Source: Acetobacterium sp965140355
Lineage (GTDB): Bacteria > Bacillota > Clostridia > Eubacteriales > Eubacteriaceae
Direction of reading: 5' to 3'
NCBI GenBank assembly: GCA_965140355.1
Contig: OZ223194.1
Location: 1,674,001-1,738,000, forward strand
Length of the DNA stretch: 64,000 nucleotides
In this document: positions 8,488 through 17,675 of the stretch, piece after piece
Position numbering within the stretch: the stretch's first letter is position 1
How the letters are laid out: each line of letters begins with the position of its first letter
Translations under genes and position numbers: made by a program
The notes under the pieces: model-generated
What the model was told of the DNA's origin: nothing
Databases searched by the model: none
Seen by the model: only the letters and a program-made list of their open reading frames with translations

Positions 8488-10566
8488 GTTTGCGAGACAT
8501 GTTGCCGAGCTAATGGTCTGAAAGAAGACCTGTCACCATGCTAATTGGGAAGACAAGCTGTAAGCAAGGGCGTTTCCGGCGACGGAAGGGTCTGAAGGAA
8601 GCTGATGGCGGTTGTTGGAGCGGAACGCAAGTGAACCAGCGTTGGTAAATATGATGGATAACCTTTCAAAAAGTGGGAACGTCCGAAAATTAGCAGAATC
8701 ATATATATTTAGATGGTCGCTTTAACAACAAGCGGAGCAACTTAACCTCGGAAGTACTGTATCTGAAGCTGTAGGTTTGTTCACAAGGGAAACCAAGGGA
8801 CAAAAGGAAGGTGCAGTATGCAGATGATGCCGTAGTAGTGACGAACTTCACGCCAAGGAAAGCCAGTAATGGACTGGAGGAGAAAACGTGAAGGATGCCG
8901 TTTTTTTAACGGTGACGGGTCGGGGTCAAAAGCCCCTATCTGATGCGAAGGGCGGAAGAAATTTCAAAGTCTACTGAGAAACATATGGAATGAGAGTGAA
9001 GGTGTTAAACGAAGGCAGAAAGGCTGGAAGGTCCGAAAGAATTGGCATAAAATAGCATGCGAGTTCTCTTGACGACACAGATTTGAAGTAATTCGTGGAA
9101 TAAAGATAAAATTGCCTAAGTGCTAGAAACGTCAAAAGAAGCGAACGAAGAACAGATAGCTCAAACGAAGAATGCTGGAAAAGTAGAGCAGGAATGGAGG
9201 TGGAACATGAAGAAATGGTACAGCCTGATTGATAAAATCTATCGAAAAGAAAATTTGGAACTGGCCTTCAGAAAGGTCAAACGAAACCATGGAGCTCCCG
9301 GTATTGACGGAGAAACGGTTTTGGATTTTAACGAAGGACTGGAAGCAAATGTTGAGTTTCTTCATGAGAAGCTGAAAACCAACACTTATGAACCAGACCC
9401 GGTCAGACGGGTGGAAATTGAAAAGCCGGATGGCGGCATACGACTATTGGGCGTACCGACTGTCAAAGACAGGGTCGTTCAGCAAGCCATTGTAAATATT
9501 ATTGAACCAATCTATGAACCGACCTTCCATCCATCCAGTTATGGGTATCGCCCCAGGCATTCACCGCAACAAGCGGTTGCCAAGGCCGAACGTTTTATGA
9601 ATCAGTACGGACTGACAGAAGTCGTGGATATGGATCTGAGCAAATGCTTTGACACCCTTGATCACGAGATTCTGATGAGGGCTGTGGCAGAACGCATCAG
9701 TGATGGAAAAGTTTTGGGACTAATAAAGAAGTTCCTGAAATCCGGGGTGATGCAGAGCGACCGATTCATCGAAACAGAAGTCGGCAGTTGCCAGGGTGGG
9801 GTCATCTCCCCATTACTCAGTAACATTTACCTCAATCAGTTTGATCAGAAAATGAAAAGTAAAGGCCTGCGTATCGTCCGATACGCCGATGATATCCTCA
9901 TCTTTGCAAAAGATAAGCAGACAGCCGGAAATTATAAAGCCTATGCAACTAAAGTTCTGGAACAAGAATTGAAACTGAAGGTGAATGAGACGAAAACCAG
10001 GCTGACCAGTGTGAGAGAAGGCGTGACATTTCTGGGCTTCGTGATTTATGCGAAATATCTGGTTATCGATCCCAAACGGATCAAACGTTTTAAGGACAAA
10101 ATCAGAAACATCACCAGAAGAAATGCCGGAAGACCACTTGAAAAAGTGATAAAAGAGCTAAATCCAGTGCTCCGGGGATGGTTGAATTATTATCGGATCG
10201 CAAACATAAAATCATTGGTTATAGAGATGATGTCATGGATTCGGCGCAGATTGCGAATGATAAAGATGAAGCAATGGAAAACATATAAAGCCATGCATAA
10301 GGTAATGAGAAAACAGGGGATCAAAGGCAACGGTGAAAAGATGGCTGTGACGAAATGGAAGAATTCAAATGTCCATGTTATCCATATGCTACTCCCGAAC
10401 CAGTACTTTAAAGATCTGGGTCTCATCGATTTTGGTCAATACAAAGTTGGATTACTGTCGAATTATTATTAATTCGGAGAGAGATTTCAGGAGCCGTGTA
10501 CGGCAAACGTAAGCACGGTTCTGTGAGAGCAAAGAAATCCGAACTAATTATCCGGATTTCTAGCTA
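8488..10566 (+). mobile_element. Group II intron with intron-encoded protein, inserted after a terminator
   Basis: The 5' part (about 8488-9119) is non-coding and typical of domains I-III. The reverse transcriptase is in domain IV. Domain V is visible at about 10491-10524: GAGCCGTG pairs with CACGGTTC, an inner stem TACG/CGTA closes the loop, and AG is bulged. Domain VI follows as GAAATCCG paired with CGGATTTC, with an A-rich loop. The 3' end is probably near 10566. The ends are estimates. Insertion just after a terminator T-run and an encoded protein without an endonuclease domain are traits of class C introns, but I have not assigned the class from structure. Confidence 0.85.
9120..10472 (+). 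CDS. ltrA: Group II intron-encoded reverse transcriptase/maturase
   Basis: A 450-residue protein. The N-terminal block (WYSLIDKIY, then AFRKVKRNHGAPGIDG) and the catalytic YADD at residues 255-258 define the reverse transcriptase. The fingers-palm blocks RLLGVPTVKDRVVQQAI and SYGYRPRHSPQQA are present. A maturase (X/thumb) domain follows with LRGWLNYYRIAN. There is no HNH endonuclease domain at the C-terminus. It promotes splicing and retrohoming of the surrounding intron. The start used is GTG at 9120; an internal ATG at 9207 has a better ribosome binding site, but the N-terminal extension resembles that of related proteins. The frame is intact, so the element may still be active. Confidence 0.95.
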   Translation: MLETSKEANEEQIAQTKNAGKVEQEWRWNMKKWYSLIDKIYRKENLELAFRKVKRNHGAPGIDGETVLDFNEGLEANVEFLHEKLKTNTYEPDPVRRVEIEKPDGGIRLLGVPTVKDRVVQQAIVNIIEPIYEPTFHPSSYGYRPRHSPQQAVAKAERFMNQYGLTEVVDMDLSKCFDTLDHEILMRAVAERISDGKVLGLIKKFLKSGVMQSDRFIETEVGSCQGGVISPLLSNIYLNQFDQKMKSKGLRIVRYADDILIFAKDKQTAGNYKAYATKVLEQELKLKVNETKTRLTSVREGVTFLGFVIYAKYLVIDPKRIKRFKDKIRNITRRNAGRPLEKVIKELNPVLRGWLNYYRIANIKSLVIEMMSWIRRRLRMIKMKQWKTYKAMHKVMRKQGIKGNGEKMAVTKWKNSNVHVIHMLLPNQYFKDLGLIDFGQYKVGLLSNYY

Positions 10567-10709
10567 CTCGATAATTTTTAAAGGATTTAAATTGAGAATC
10601 GTTAAAAAAAGCTGCATTAAGAATAAAAAAGCGTTAAAATAAAAGAAATCGGATTTTGCAGGATTAAAAAATACCCAATAAAACAAACTTTAGGGGAGAG
10701 GAGGTATTG

Positions 10710-12428
10710 ATGAAACGAATTATCACTGACTATTTAAAACCATTTTATGGTCGAATGGCGTTTGGTGTTTTTTTTAAATTTACCGGTTCGATTCTCGATT
10801 TAGTCATTCCAGCGATCCTGGCCTATATCATTGATAACGTAATCCCACTCAATCAAAAATTGCCGATTTTTTATTGGGGTGGAGTGATGTTGTTTTGTGC
10901 CATTATAGGGATGGTTTTTAATATTATTGCTAATCGGATGGCGGCCAGGGTGGCTAGTGATGCTACCGAAGTGATTCGCCATGATCTGTTTGCTAAGGTG
11001 ATGTATTTTTCTAATCACCAAATCGATGAAATAACGAAACCATCGGTAATTTCCCGTTTAACATCCGATACGTATATTATTCATCAGACGATTATTCGGA
11101 TTCAAAGACTGGGTATTCGAGCACCGATTATGTTTTTTGGCGGCATTATTGTTACCTTGATGTTGGACCCGGTTTTGGCAATCGTTCTGATTGCGATCAT
11201 GCCGGTATTAATGGTAATCATCATTTTGGTATCTAAAAAAAGCATGCCTATTTTTGCCGGATTGCAAAAGGCTTTTGATGGTTTTGTCAGATTGGTGAGA
11301 GAAGATATCAATGGTATCCGGGTGATTAAAGCGTTGTCAAAAATGGATTATGAAAAACGGCGTTTTGATGCGATCAATATTGATGTAGTCAATCGGGAGA
11401 AAAAAGCCCGGATGACGGTAGCGGCGATTAAACCAGCTACGAATATCTGCCTGAATATGGGTTTGGTTTGCGTGATTCTGGTGGGGGCTTATGGGGTTAA
11501 TAAGGGCACGTCAGAAGTGGGGGCGATTTTAGCTTTTATGACCTATTTCACCATTATTTTACATTCCGTTTTGTCGATTTCCAGATTAGTTGAAATGTGG
11601 CCAAAGGTCACGGCTTCGGCGGACCGGGTCATGCAGGCGATTGATGATGTGGATGTGATGGCGGTTCAGGAATCGGAAAAAACAGAAGAGAATAAAAGCA
11701 CCGCTTTTGTAGAATTTAAAAAGGTTACTTTTTCGTATAATAAAGAGGAACCGAATCTTGCCGATGTTTCTTTTGCACTGAAAAATGGCGAAACGTTAGG
11801 GATAATTGGTGAAACCGGTTCGGGGAAAACGACCTTATTAAATCTCTTGATGCGTCTTTATGATGCTGATGCGGGAAATATCTTCATCGACGGCAAGGAT
11901 GTTAGAGCGATCGACCCCCGGGAATTGCATAAAAAGTTTGGCGTAGTTTTTCAAAATGATATTATTTTTGAAGCGACCATTGAAGAAAATATTGATCTTG
12001 GCAGAAACCTTTCAAAAGAAGCCATTAAAGAAGCGATTATTTGTGCCGGTGCGGGGCAATTTGTGGATGAAAAGTCGGATAAGTCCGAGGAACAGCTGAC
12101 GATTAAAGGTGCGAACCTTAGCGGCGGTCAAAAACAACGGATTCTGATTGCCAGGGCACTGGCTTCCCGTCCTGAAATATTGGTGTTAGACGATGCCTCA
12201 AGTGCTTTAGACTATAAGACTGATGCAACCTTTCGAAAGGCGATTAAGGCGCATTTCGGGGCAACAACGATTGTTATTGTGGCGCAGCGGGTCAGTTCGA
12301 TAAAACATGCCGATCATATTTTGGTACTTGAAAATGGCACCGTTATTGGTTATGGTAAACATAAACAATTAATGAAAAGCTGTGACGTGTATCGCGAAAT
12401 CAGCAATTCCCAGATGGGGGTGTCCTGA
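10710..12428 (+). CDS. ABC exporter half-transporter, degenerate-site subunit
   Basis: A 572-residue protein fused from a six-helix type I exporter domain (about residues 1-310) and an ATPase domain. Walker A is GETGSGKTT and the signature is LSGGQ. Walker B reads LVLDDASSALD, with aspartate where the catalytic glutamate should be. That change marks the degenerate nucleotide site of heterodimeric multidrug exporters of the BmrCD/TM287-288 type. It is followed one base later by its partner gene. The ATG at 10710 is chosen because gaggagg lies just upstream, rather than the TTG at 10707. Confidence 0.93.
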   Translation: MKRIITDYLKPFYGRMAFGVFFKFTGSILDLVIPAILAYIIDNVIPLNQKLPIFYWGGVMLFCAIIGMVFNIIANRMAARVASDATEVIRHDLFAKVMYFSNHQIDEITKPSVISRLTSDTYIIHQTIIRIQRLGIRAPIMFFGGIIVTLMLDPVLAIVLIAIMPVLMVIIILVSKKSMPIFAGLQKAFDGFVRLVREDINGIRVIKALSKMDYEKRRFDAINIDVVNREKKARMTVAAIKPATNICLNMGLVCVILVGAYGVNKGTSEVGAILAFMTYFTIILHSVLSISRLVEMWPKVTASADRVMQAIDDVDVMAVQESEKTEENKSTAFVEFKKVTFSYNKEEPNLADVSFALKNGETLGIIGETGSGKTTLLNLLMRLYDADAGNIFIDGKDVRAIDPRELHKKFGVVFQNDIIFEATIEENIDLGRNLSKEAIKEAIICAGAGQFVDEKSDKSEEQLTIKGANLSGGQKQRILIARALASRPEILVLDDASSALDYKTDATFRKAIKAHFGATTIVIVAQRVSSIKHADHILVLENGTVIGYGKHKQLMKSCDVYREISNSQMGVS

Positions 12429-12429
12429 A

Positions 12430-14196
12430 ATGAGACGATCACAAAAATTTGAAAAACCCCAAAACAGAAAAGGCACATTGATCCAATTAGGTGGTTACTT
12501 GATGCGGTATAAGTGGCAGTTGTTTGTTGCCATCGCCTTAACCATCGGGAGCAATCTCCTAGCCCTGGTAGGCCCGCTGCTATCAGGATATGCCATCGAT
12601 GCCATTGAATTAGGAACGGGTAAGGTCAATTTTAATCAGGTCTTTTATTATGCTTTTTGGATGGCTGTTTTTTATCTGGCATCAGCAGGGCTGACCTATG
12701 TATTGGAAGTGCTGATGATTCGAATTAGTCGCCAAGTTACTTATGGGATGCGCAAAGATGTCTTTAATAAACTGTTAGATCTGCCGGTCGGATATTTTGA
12801 TGTGCATCAGACGGGTGATGTCATCAGCCGGATTACCTACGACATTGATACCGTTAATAGCTCAATTTCCAGTGATTTGATTCAGGTATCATCAATGGTG
12901 ATCACCGTCTTGGGCTCATTTTTTATGATGTTTGCGATTTCTCCCCAATTGGTACTGATTTTTGCGTTTACCGTCCCGGCATCGATCTTTGTATCGCGAT
13001 ATCTGGTTAAGAAAATACGTCCTCTTTTTAGAAGCCGATCCCGAAAATTGGGAGAGCTCAATGGTTTCGTTGAAGAAATGGTGTCGGGTCAGAAGACGTT
13101 AAAAATGTATGACCAGGAAGAAAATACGATTAGTAATTTTAATATCCGAAATAAAGCGGCAGTTGATGCCTATTATCATGCCGAATATTACGGGAGTATG
13201 ATTTATCCGATGATTAATTTAATTAACAATGCGACTTTGGCCGGCATTAGTGTGTTTGGTGCGTTTTTATATCTGGCTGGATCGATGTCAATCGGGCAAA
13301 TTTCGTCGTTTGTATTGTATTCACGCAAATTTTCCGGTCCCATTAATGAAATGGCTAATATTATGAATGATCTCCAATCATCGTTGGCTGCGGCAGAGCG
13401 GGTTTTTGCCTTATTAAATGAATTGTCAGAGGCTAAAGATACTGAAAGAATGGTAAATTTAGAAAATGTTAACGGAGATATCGGGTTAGAGAACGTTCAA
13501 TTCAGTTATGATGCTAATCAGGTGATTATAAAAGACCTTAGTTTACAGGTTGAGGCGGGAAAACTAATTGCCATTGTTGGGCCTACCGGAGCGGGAAAAA
13601 CGACGATCATCAATTTGTTGATGCGTTTTTATGATGTTGGCGCCGGTAATATTTATGTCGATGGCAATGAAGTTAAGGCAGTGACACGGGAAAGTTTGCG
13701 AAAATCCTTTGCGATGGTGCTTCAGGATACCTGGATTTTTCATGGCAGCATCTATGAAAATCTGGCTTACGGAAAAGAAAATGCGACCATGGAAGAGGTC
13801 GTTCAAGCAGCTAAAGCAGCCCGAATCCATACCTTCATTGAACATCTTCCCAACGGTTATAAAACCATTTTAAATGATGAAGGGACCAATATTTCAAAAG
13901 GTCAAAAGCAATTGTTAACAATCGCCCGGGCAATGCTTCTGGACGCTAAAATGTTAATTTTGGATGAAGCCACGTCTAACGTAGATACCCGTACTGAGAA
14001 AAAGATCCAGGAGGCAATGCGTTATCTGATGAAAGATAAAACCTGTTTTGTGATTGCCCATCGGCTTTCGACGATCCAGAATGCCGATTTGATTTTGGTG
14101 GTGGAGCAGGGAAATGTGGTCGAACAGGGCACTCATGAAGAACTGATGGCAAAAGGCGGCAGTTACTGGCAGATGTATCAGTCTCAATTTGAGTGA
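12430..14196 (+). CDS. ABC exporter half-transporter, canonical-glutamate subunit
   Basis: A 588-residue partner of the preceding gene, with the same transmembrane-ATPase order. Walker A is GPTGAGKTT and Walker B is LILDEATSNVD with a normal glutamate. Its signature is changed to ISKGQ. The altered signature pairs across the dimer with the altered Walker B of the other subunit, so one site is degenerate and one is competent, as known for heterodimeric exporters. Likely cargo is drugs, lipids or peptides, not determined here. The ATG at 12430 is one base after the preceding stop; the reading frame is open further upstream, but the overlap makes that start unlikely. Confidence 0.93.
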   Translation: MRRSQKFEKPQNRKGTLIQLGGYLMRYKWQLFVAIALTIGSNLLALVGPLLSGYAIDAIELGTGKVNFNQVFYYAFWMAVFYLASAGLTYVLEVLMIRISRQVTYGMRKDVFNKLLDLPVGYFDVHQTGDVISRITYDIDTVNSSISSDLIQVSSMVITVLGSFFMMFAISPQLVLIFAFTVPASIFVSRYLVKKIRPLFRSRSRKLGELNGFVEEMVSGQKTLKMYDQEENTISNFNIRNKAAVDAYYHAEYYGSMIYPMINLINNATLAGISVFGAFLYLAGSMSIGQISSFVLYSRKFSGPINEMANIMNDLQSSLAAAERVFALLNELSEAKDTERMVNLENVNGDIGLENVQFSYDANQVIIKDLSLQVEAGKLIAIVGPTGAGKTTIINLLMRFYDVGAGNIYVDGNEVKAVTRESLRKSFAMVLQDTWIFHGSIYENLAYGKENATMEEVVQAAKAARIHTFIEHLPNGYKTILNDEGTNISKGQKQLLTIARAMLLDAKMLILDEATSNVDTRTEKKIQEAMRYLMKDKTCFVIAHRLSTIQNADLILVVEQGNVVEQGTHEELMAKGGSYWQMYQSQFE

Positions 14197-14266
14197 GAAA
14201 GGAAAGGCTTATTCCAAGCTTGGAATTTAGATTAAATAAAAATATGATCAGTAGAAAGGTGGAGCA

Positions 14267-15136
14267 ATGATAGAAGATGAATTGAAACTAAGAGATGCAG
14301 CATATTGGGAAGCGATTTGGGAGCAATCAAAAATGGATGGTCATAAGCCTGGAAGTGATGGTCCGGCTAATAGCGTTGACTTGTGGGAAAAACGGGCGGA
14401 CCAGTTTAAGTCTACTGCAAAAGGAGAGCGCGGGAAAAAGCGAACTGCGGAAGTGCTTTGTTGGCTTGAAAGTCAGGGCGTTTGTTTTGAAGGCTTGAAG
14501 ATTCTGGATATTGGCGCTGGTCCGGGAGCCTATTCCTTTGCTTTTGCAGAAAAAAATGCCGAGGTAACAGCACTGGAACCGACAACAGGGATGTCCTCTT
14601 TTATTAAAGAACAAATCCAGAATGAAGCAAAAGTTGGAGTGACAGTCGTCCAAATGGCATGGGAAGATGTTGATGTTGAAAAGATGGGTTGGACACAGGC
14701 TTTTGATTTGGTTTTTATTTCGATGTGCCCCGGGGTTCACAACGTTACATTGTTTAAGAAAGCCATGACTTGTTCAAAAAAATATGTATATTACAGTGGT
14801 TGGGCGGGCAGAAGAGATAGTGAAGCGTTTGGAGAACTGTGGAAAGAACTGTACGGAGATGAAACCCCGATATGGAGAAGTGACATTATTTACAACTTAA
14901 ACTGGCTTTACACGCAGGAGTATGATCTGGCCTTTGATGTGCAACGAGAGGCCAGATCGGAAGAACTAAGTTTGGAAAGTGCCGTCGAAGAATTTATTGC
15001 CCGCTTGAGTTTTTATGGAAAAGATACGACACAGGTAAAAAAAGCGGTGGAGCAATTTGTTAAAAATAAGTCTGAAAATGGGATTCTCAAGACAAAAGCG
15101 ATATCTCGAAGAGGAAAAATTTTGGTCAAGTTATAA
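14267..15136 (+). CDS. Class I SAM-dependent methyltransferase
   Basis: A 289-residue protein with the SAM-binding motif I LDIGAGPGAYS near residue 80 and an acidic residue at the end of strand two (ALEPTTGM). The N-terminal 70 residues are helical and contain a WEKRADQF element seen in a subgroup of anaerobe methyltransferases. The substrate is unknown. It is followed 60 bases later by a flavodoxin-like gene on the same strand and may be co-transcribed with it. A good ribosome binding site (aaggtgg) precedes the ATG. Confidence 0.85.
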   Translation: MIEDELKLRDAAYWEAIWEQSKMDGHKPGSDGPANSVDLWEKRADQFKSTAKGERGKKRTAEVLCWLESQGVCFEGLKILDIGAGPGAYSFAFAEKNAEVTALEPTTGMSSFIKEQIQNEAKVGVTVVQMAWEDVDVEKMGWTQAFDLVFISMCPGVHNVTLFKKAMTCSKKYVYYSGWAGRRDSEAFGELWKELYGDETPIWRSDIIYNLNWLYTQEYDLAFDVQREARSEELSLESAVEEFIARLSFYGKDTTQVKKAVEQFVKNKSENGILKTKAISRRGKILVKL

Positions 15137-15196
15137 ATAGCGATTAAGGATGAATAATTTGAGAAAATATTAAAAACTGAAAAAGGAAGTACTAAG

Positions 15197-15709
15197 ATGA
15201 AAATAACAATTCTATATTTCAGCAAAACCGGTAATACTGAAAAAGCAGCTAGCTATATTAAAGAGGGTTTGATGGAAACCAGCGATTTTGAAATTAAATT
15301 GATGAACTTAAATGAGGATTCAACGATTGATAAAGCTTTTATCAACGAAAGTGAAACGGTGATCATGGGAACGCCAACCTATGCGGCGAATATATGTTGG
15401 CAATTTAAGAAATGGTTTGATACTGATTGGGATTGTCAGTTGGGCGGAAAATTGGGAGCTGCTTTTGCAACAGCCAATGCCATGCATGGTGGTGGAGATA
15501 TCGCTTTGCAGGCGATGCTTAGTCATATGCTGGTCAGAGGTATGCTGGTTTATTCTTCAGGCGCTGGTTGTGGAAGACCATTTATTCATCTTGGCCCAAT
15601 TGGGATTGGGATTGATAATGGTGTGGAACAGCGAAAAAATATGTTTAATATTTTTGGTAAACGTGTTGGTGAGCAGAGTATTCGATTGTTTGGAAACGTT
15701 AAGAAATGA
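15197..15709 (+). CDS. Flavodoxin-family protein
   Basis: A 170-residue flavodoxin-fold protein. The N-terminal strand and phosphate-binding loop for FMN read ILYFSKTGNTEKAA. A second FMN-contact region follows (MGTPTYAANICWQFKKW), then a glycine-rich loop GCGRPFIHLGPIGIG. It should carry electrons or act as an FMN-dependent reductase in the cytoplasm; partners are unknown. The gene ends with a clear rho-independent terminator at 15745-15781. Confidence 0.87.
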   Translation: MKITILYFSKTGNTEKAASYIKEGLMETSDFEIKLMNLNEDSTIDKAFINESETVIMGTPTYAANICWQFKKWFDTDWDCQLGGKLGAAFATANAMHGGGDIALQAMLSHMLVRGMLVYSSGAGCGRPFIHLGPIGIGIDNGVEQRKNMFNIFGKRVGEQSIRLFGNVKK

Positions 15710-15744
15710 TTAGTTAATAAATTGTATTGAATGTGAAATAAGCT

Positions 15745-15781
15745 CAGAATCAGAATTTTTTATAACTGATTCTGGGTTTTT
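15745..15781 (+). terminator. Rho-independent terminator after the flavodoxin gene
   Basis: CAGAATCAG (15745-15753) pairs perfectly with CTGATTCTG (15766-15774). A T-run follows. Confidence 0.85.
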
Positions 15782-15821
15782 AGGTTAAGCGGTTGATCAA
15801 CTTAAAACGATTAAAAATAAT

Positions 15822-15877
15822 TATTGACATATGTTTGATAAGACTTATAATAAGAAGTATAAATAACATATGTCATT
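15822..15877 (+). promoter_or_regulatory. Promoter flanked by two Crp/Fnr-like half-palindromic sites
   Basis: TTGACA at 15824-15829 and TATAAT at 15846-15851 (16-base spacer) make a strong promoter for the gene at 15896. ATTGACATATGT overlaps the -35 box, and AACATATGTCATT lies just after the start site at about 15864-15876. Both share the core ACATATGT with the perfect palindrome at 4904-4921, suggesting one regulator. Confidence 0.7.
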
Positions 15878-15895
15878 AATCAAAGAGGTGGCTAA

Positions 15896-16720
15896 ATGAA
15901 AGTTCTAACGTTGGCTGAAAATACATCGCTATCGGATGAATTTAAAAATGAACATGGCTTGAGTTTATATATTGAAACAGAAACACATCGATTATTGTTT
16001 GATGTTGGGGCCAGTAGTTTATTCGCTGAGAATGCCAAAAAGCTAGGCGTAGATCTTGCTAAAGTAGATACATTGATCATCAGCCATGGGCATAATGATC
16101 ATGGTGGCGGCTTGAAAACATTTTTGGCACTTAATGATCAGGCGCTGATTTATATTAACCGCCAAGCCTTTGAAAAGCATTACTCCAAAAGAGATAATGG
16201 TGAAAACGCAGATATTGGTTTGGATCAGGAATTATTGTCCAATCAACGTTTTATTTTTTTAGCAGATGATTTTGTAATTGATGATGCTTTGTGCGTGTTT
16301 TCGAAAGTTCAAGCTAAACGGTGTCAATCCCCGGCTAATGCCGATTTACTGATGGAAAAAGAAGGCGAATTGATAAGTGATGATTTTAGTCATGAACAGA
16401 ATCTGATTATTCGGGAAAAAAATCAGGTGGTATTGTTGTCTGGTTGTGCTCATAAGGGAATTGTTAATATTCTGGATCACATGGCGGTAAACTTTAATAT
16501 TTATCCGACCACGGTAATTAGTGGATTCCATCTTTGTAATCGAGGACGTAAAAAATTGGAATCGCCGGAATTGGTTGAAAACATTGGCGCGGAACTTTTA
16601 AAAACACAAGCTGAATTTTATACCTGTCATTGTACGGGTACTGAACCCTATCAAATACTCAAAGGCGTTATGGGAGATCGGGTAAATTATCTGTCGACGG
16701 GAAGTCAAGTTGAGATCTAA
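15896..16720 (+). CDS. Metallo-beta-lactamase-fold hydrolase (COG1237-like)
   Basis: A 274-residue protein with the dinuclear metal motif HGHNDHGG (His64, His66, Asp68, His69). Further metal ligands are plausible in GCAHKGI and GFHL. It resembles the group that includes the archaeal beta-ribofuranosylaminobenzene phosphate synthase-like proteins, but the reaction in bacteria is not settled. The flavin reductase gene follows after 21 bases, so the two probably form an operon behind a promoter with palindromic Crp/Fnr-like sites. Confidence 0.85.
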   Translation: MKVLTLAENTSLSDEFKNEHGLSLYIETETHRLLFDVGASSLFAENAKKLGVDLAKVDTLIISHGHNDHGGGLKTFLALNDQALIYINRQAFEKHYSKRDNGENADIGLDQELLSNQRFIFLADDFVIDDALCVFSKVQAKRCQSPANADLLMEKEGELISDDFSHEQNLIIREKNQVVLLSGCAHKGIVNILDHMAVNFNIYPTTVISGFHLCNRGRKKLESPELVENIGAELLKTQAEFYTCHCTGTEPYQILKGVMGDRVNYLSTGSQVEI

Positions 16721-16741
16721 ATGAACAGAAGGAGAGAAATT

Positions 16742-17233
16742 ATGAGTAAATCTGAAGGAAATAAACGGACGTGTTTAAATCCGGTAGCAAAGGTATTAGT
16801 ATCGTGTCGGGGTTTAAATGGTGAAAACAATGCTTTAGCAGTGGGTTATTGCGGAAATTGCAGTTATGATCCACCGATGGTGATGGTGGGGATTGTACCC
16901 TCACGGTATTCTTACCATCTGATTAAAGAGTCCGGTTGTTTTGTCGTTAATCTGGTTGATAAAGCTTATCAGGAAACGTTTAATTATCTGGGTAGCCATA
17001 GTAAACGGGATGAAGACAAGCTGGCAGTTATGAAAGTTAATTTGGCGGAAGCAAAGTTTGTCAACGCTCCAATTCTAGCAGATTGTCCCGTTAATATTGA
17101 GTGCAAAATTGTCGATTCGATTGTCACGGGTTCGCATGAAATGTTTGTTGGAAAAGTTGAATATGTTCATGCCGATGCCAAGATGATCAGCGACAAAGGG
17201 GATATTGATTTTTCACAAATAAACTTTTTATAA
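16742..17233 (+). CDS. Flavin reductase-like (FMN-binding split-barrel) protein
   Basis: A 163-residue protein of the flavin reductase-like family. The strand-loop PVAKVLVSCRGLNGENNALA begins the split barrel. PPMVMVGIVPSRYSYHLIKESG and FVVNLV are the typical FMN-binding and dimer segments. It should bind FMN and either reduce it or serve as an electron carrier. The ATG at 16742 is preferred over one at 16721 because aaggagag lies six bases upstream. It is co-oriented with the metallo-hydrolase gene, a pairing that recalls flavodiiron-like electron chains, though no fusion is present. Confidence 0.87.
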   Translation: MSKSEGNKRTCLNPVAKVLVSCRGLNGENNALAVGYCGNCSYDPPMVMVGIVPSRYSYHLIKESGCFVVNLVDKAYQETFNYLGSHSKRDEDKLAVMKVNLAEAKFVNAPILADCPVNIECKIVDSIVTGSHEMFVGKVEYVHADAKMISDKGDIDFSQINFL

Positions 17234-17298
17234 AACACGTTAAAAATGACAACATGCCGAATAAGATAAAGCATGGTAATAAAATAATAACTAATTCA

Positions 17299-17450
17299 AG
17301 GTGCCGATTATGAATATCGGAGAATAGGGAAGCTTAGAAAGCGCGGACCCACCACTGTGAACAGGGACGAAGTCTTAATAACCACTGAGCATAAGCTTGG
17401 GAAGGTGAGAATAGGATGAACTGTTAGTCAGGAGACCTGCCTTGATGCGA
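17299..17450 (+). ncRNA. Cobalamin riboswitch
   Basis: The conserved core elements are in order: a GGTGCC-type start, ATAGGGAAGC, GCGGACCCACCACTGT, GGGAAGGTGAGA, and the B12 box region AGTCAGGAGACCTGCCTT. A terminator at 17504-17538 follows. The downstream genes are a FecCD/BtuCDF-type importer, which fits control by adenosylcobalamin. Confidence 0.95.
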
Positions 17451-17503
17451 GAAAAAGGCCAGGGGATATGTGGTTGCGTTACGAGGAGACCTGAAGATGG
17501 GAA

Positions 17504-17538
17504 GGGGTTCTTTTATTTATAAAAGAAGCTCTTTTTTA
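17504..17538 (+). terminator. Expression-platform terminator of the cobalamin riboswitch
   Basis: GGTTCTTTTAT and ATAAAAGAAGC pair around a short loop, followed by CTTTTTT. It lies between the aptamer and the importer genes, the expected place for ligand-controlled termination. Confidence 0.7.
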
Positions 17539-17579
17539 TTTGTTCAAAATATAAAAACTAGCTAAAAAAGGAGAATTAA

Positions 17580-17675
17580 ATGGTTGAAAATTACTTCGGA
17601 AAAAATGGAAAAAGAGAATCTGATCAAGCGAAAAATGGTCGGTTTTTATGGGTAATGCAGGTTGTAAGACGATGA
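17580..17675 (+). CDS. Small leader ORF (31 aa), translationally coupled to the permease gene
   Basis: A 31-codon frame beginning MVENYFGKNGKRE and ending VMQVVRR. It has the best ribosome binding site in the area (aaaggag, six bases before the ATG). Its stop TGA at 17673-17675 overlaps the permease ATG at 17672, the ATGA arrangement of coupled genes. The peptide matches no family I know. It could be a true small protein or a leader peptide that loads ribosomes onto btuC. This region is not covered by the riboswitch itself. Confidence 0.45.
   Translation: MVENYFGKNGKRESDQAKNGRFLWVMQVVRR

Noticed and set aside
12382..12429. Upstream extension of the second ABC exporter subunit
   Set aside because: It would overlap the first subunit by 47 bases. 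The ATG at 12430 lies just after the first stop and starts the protein normally.
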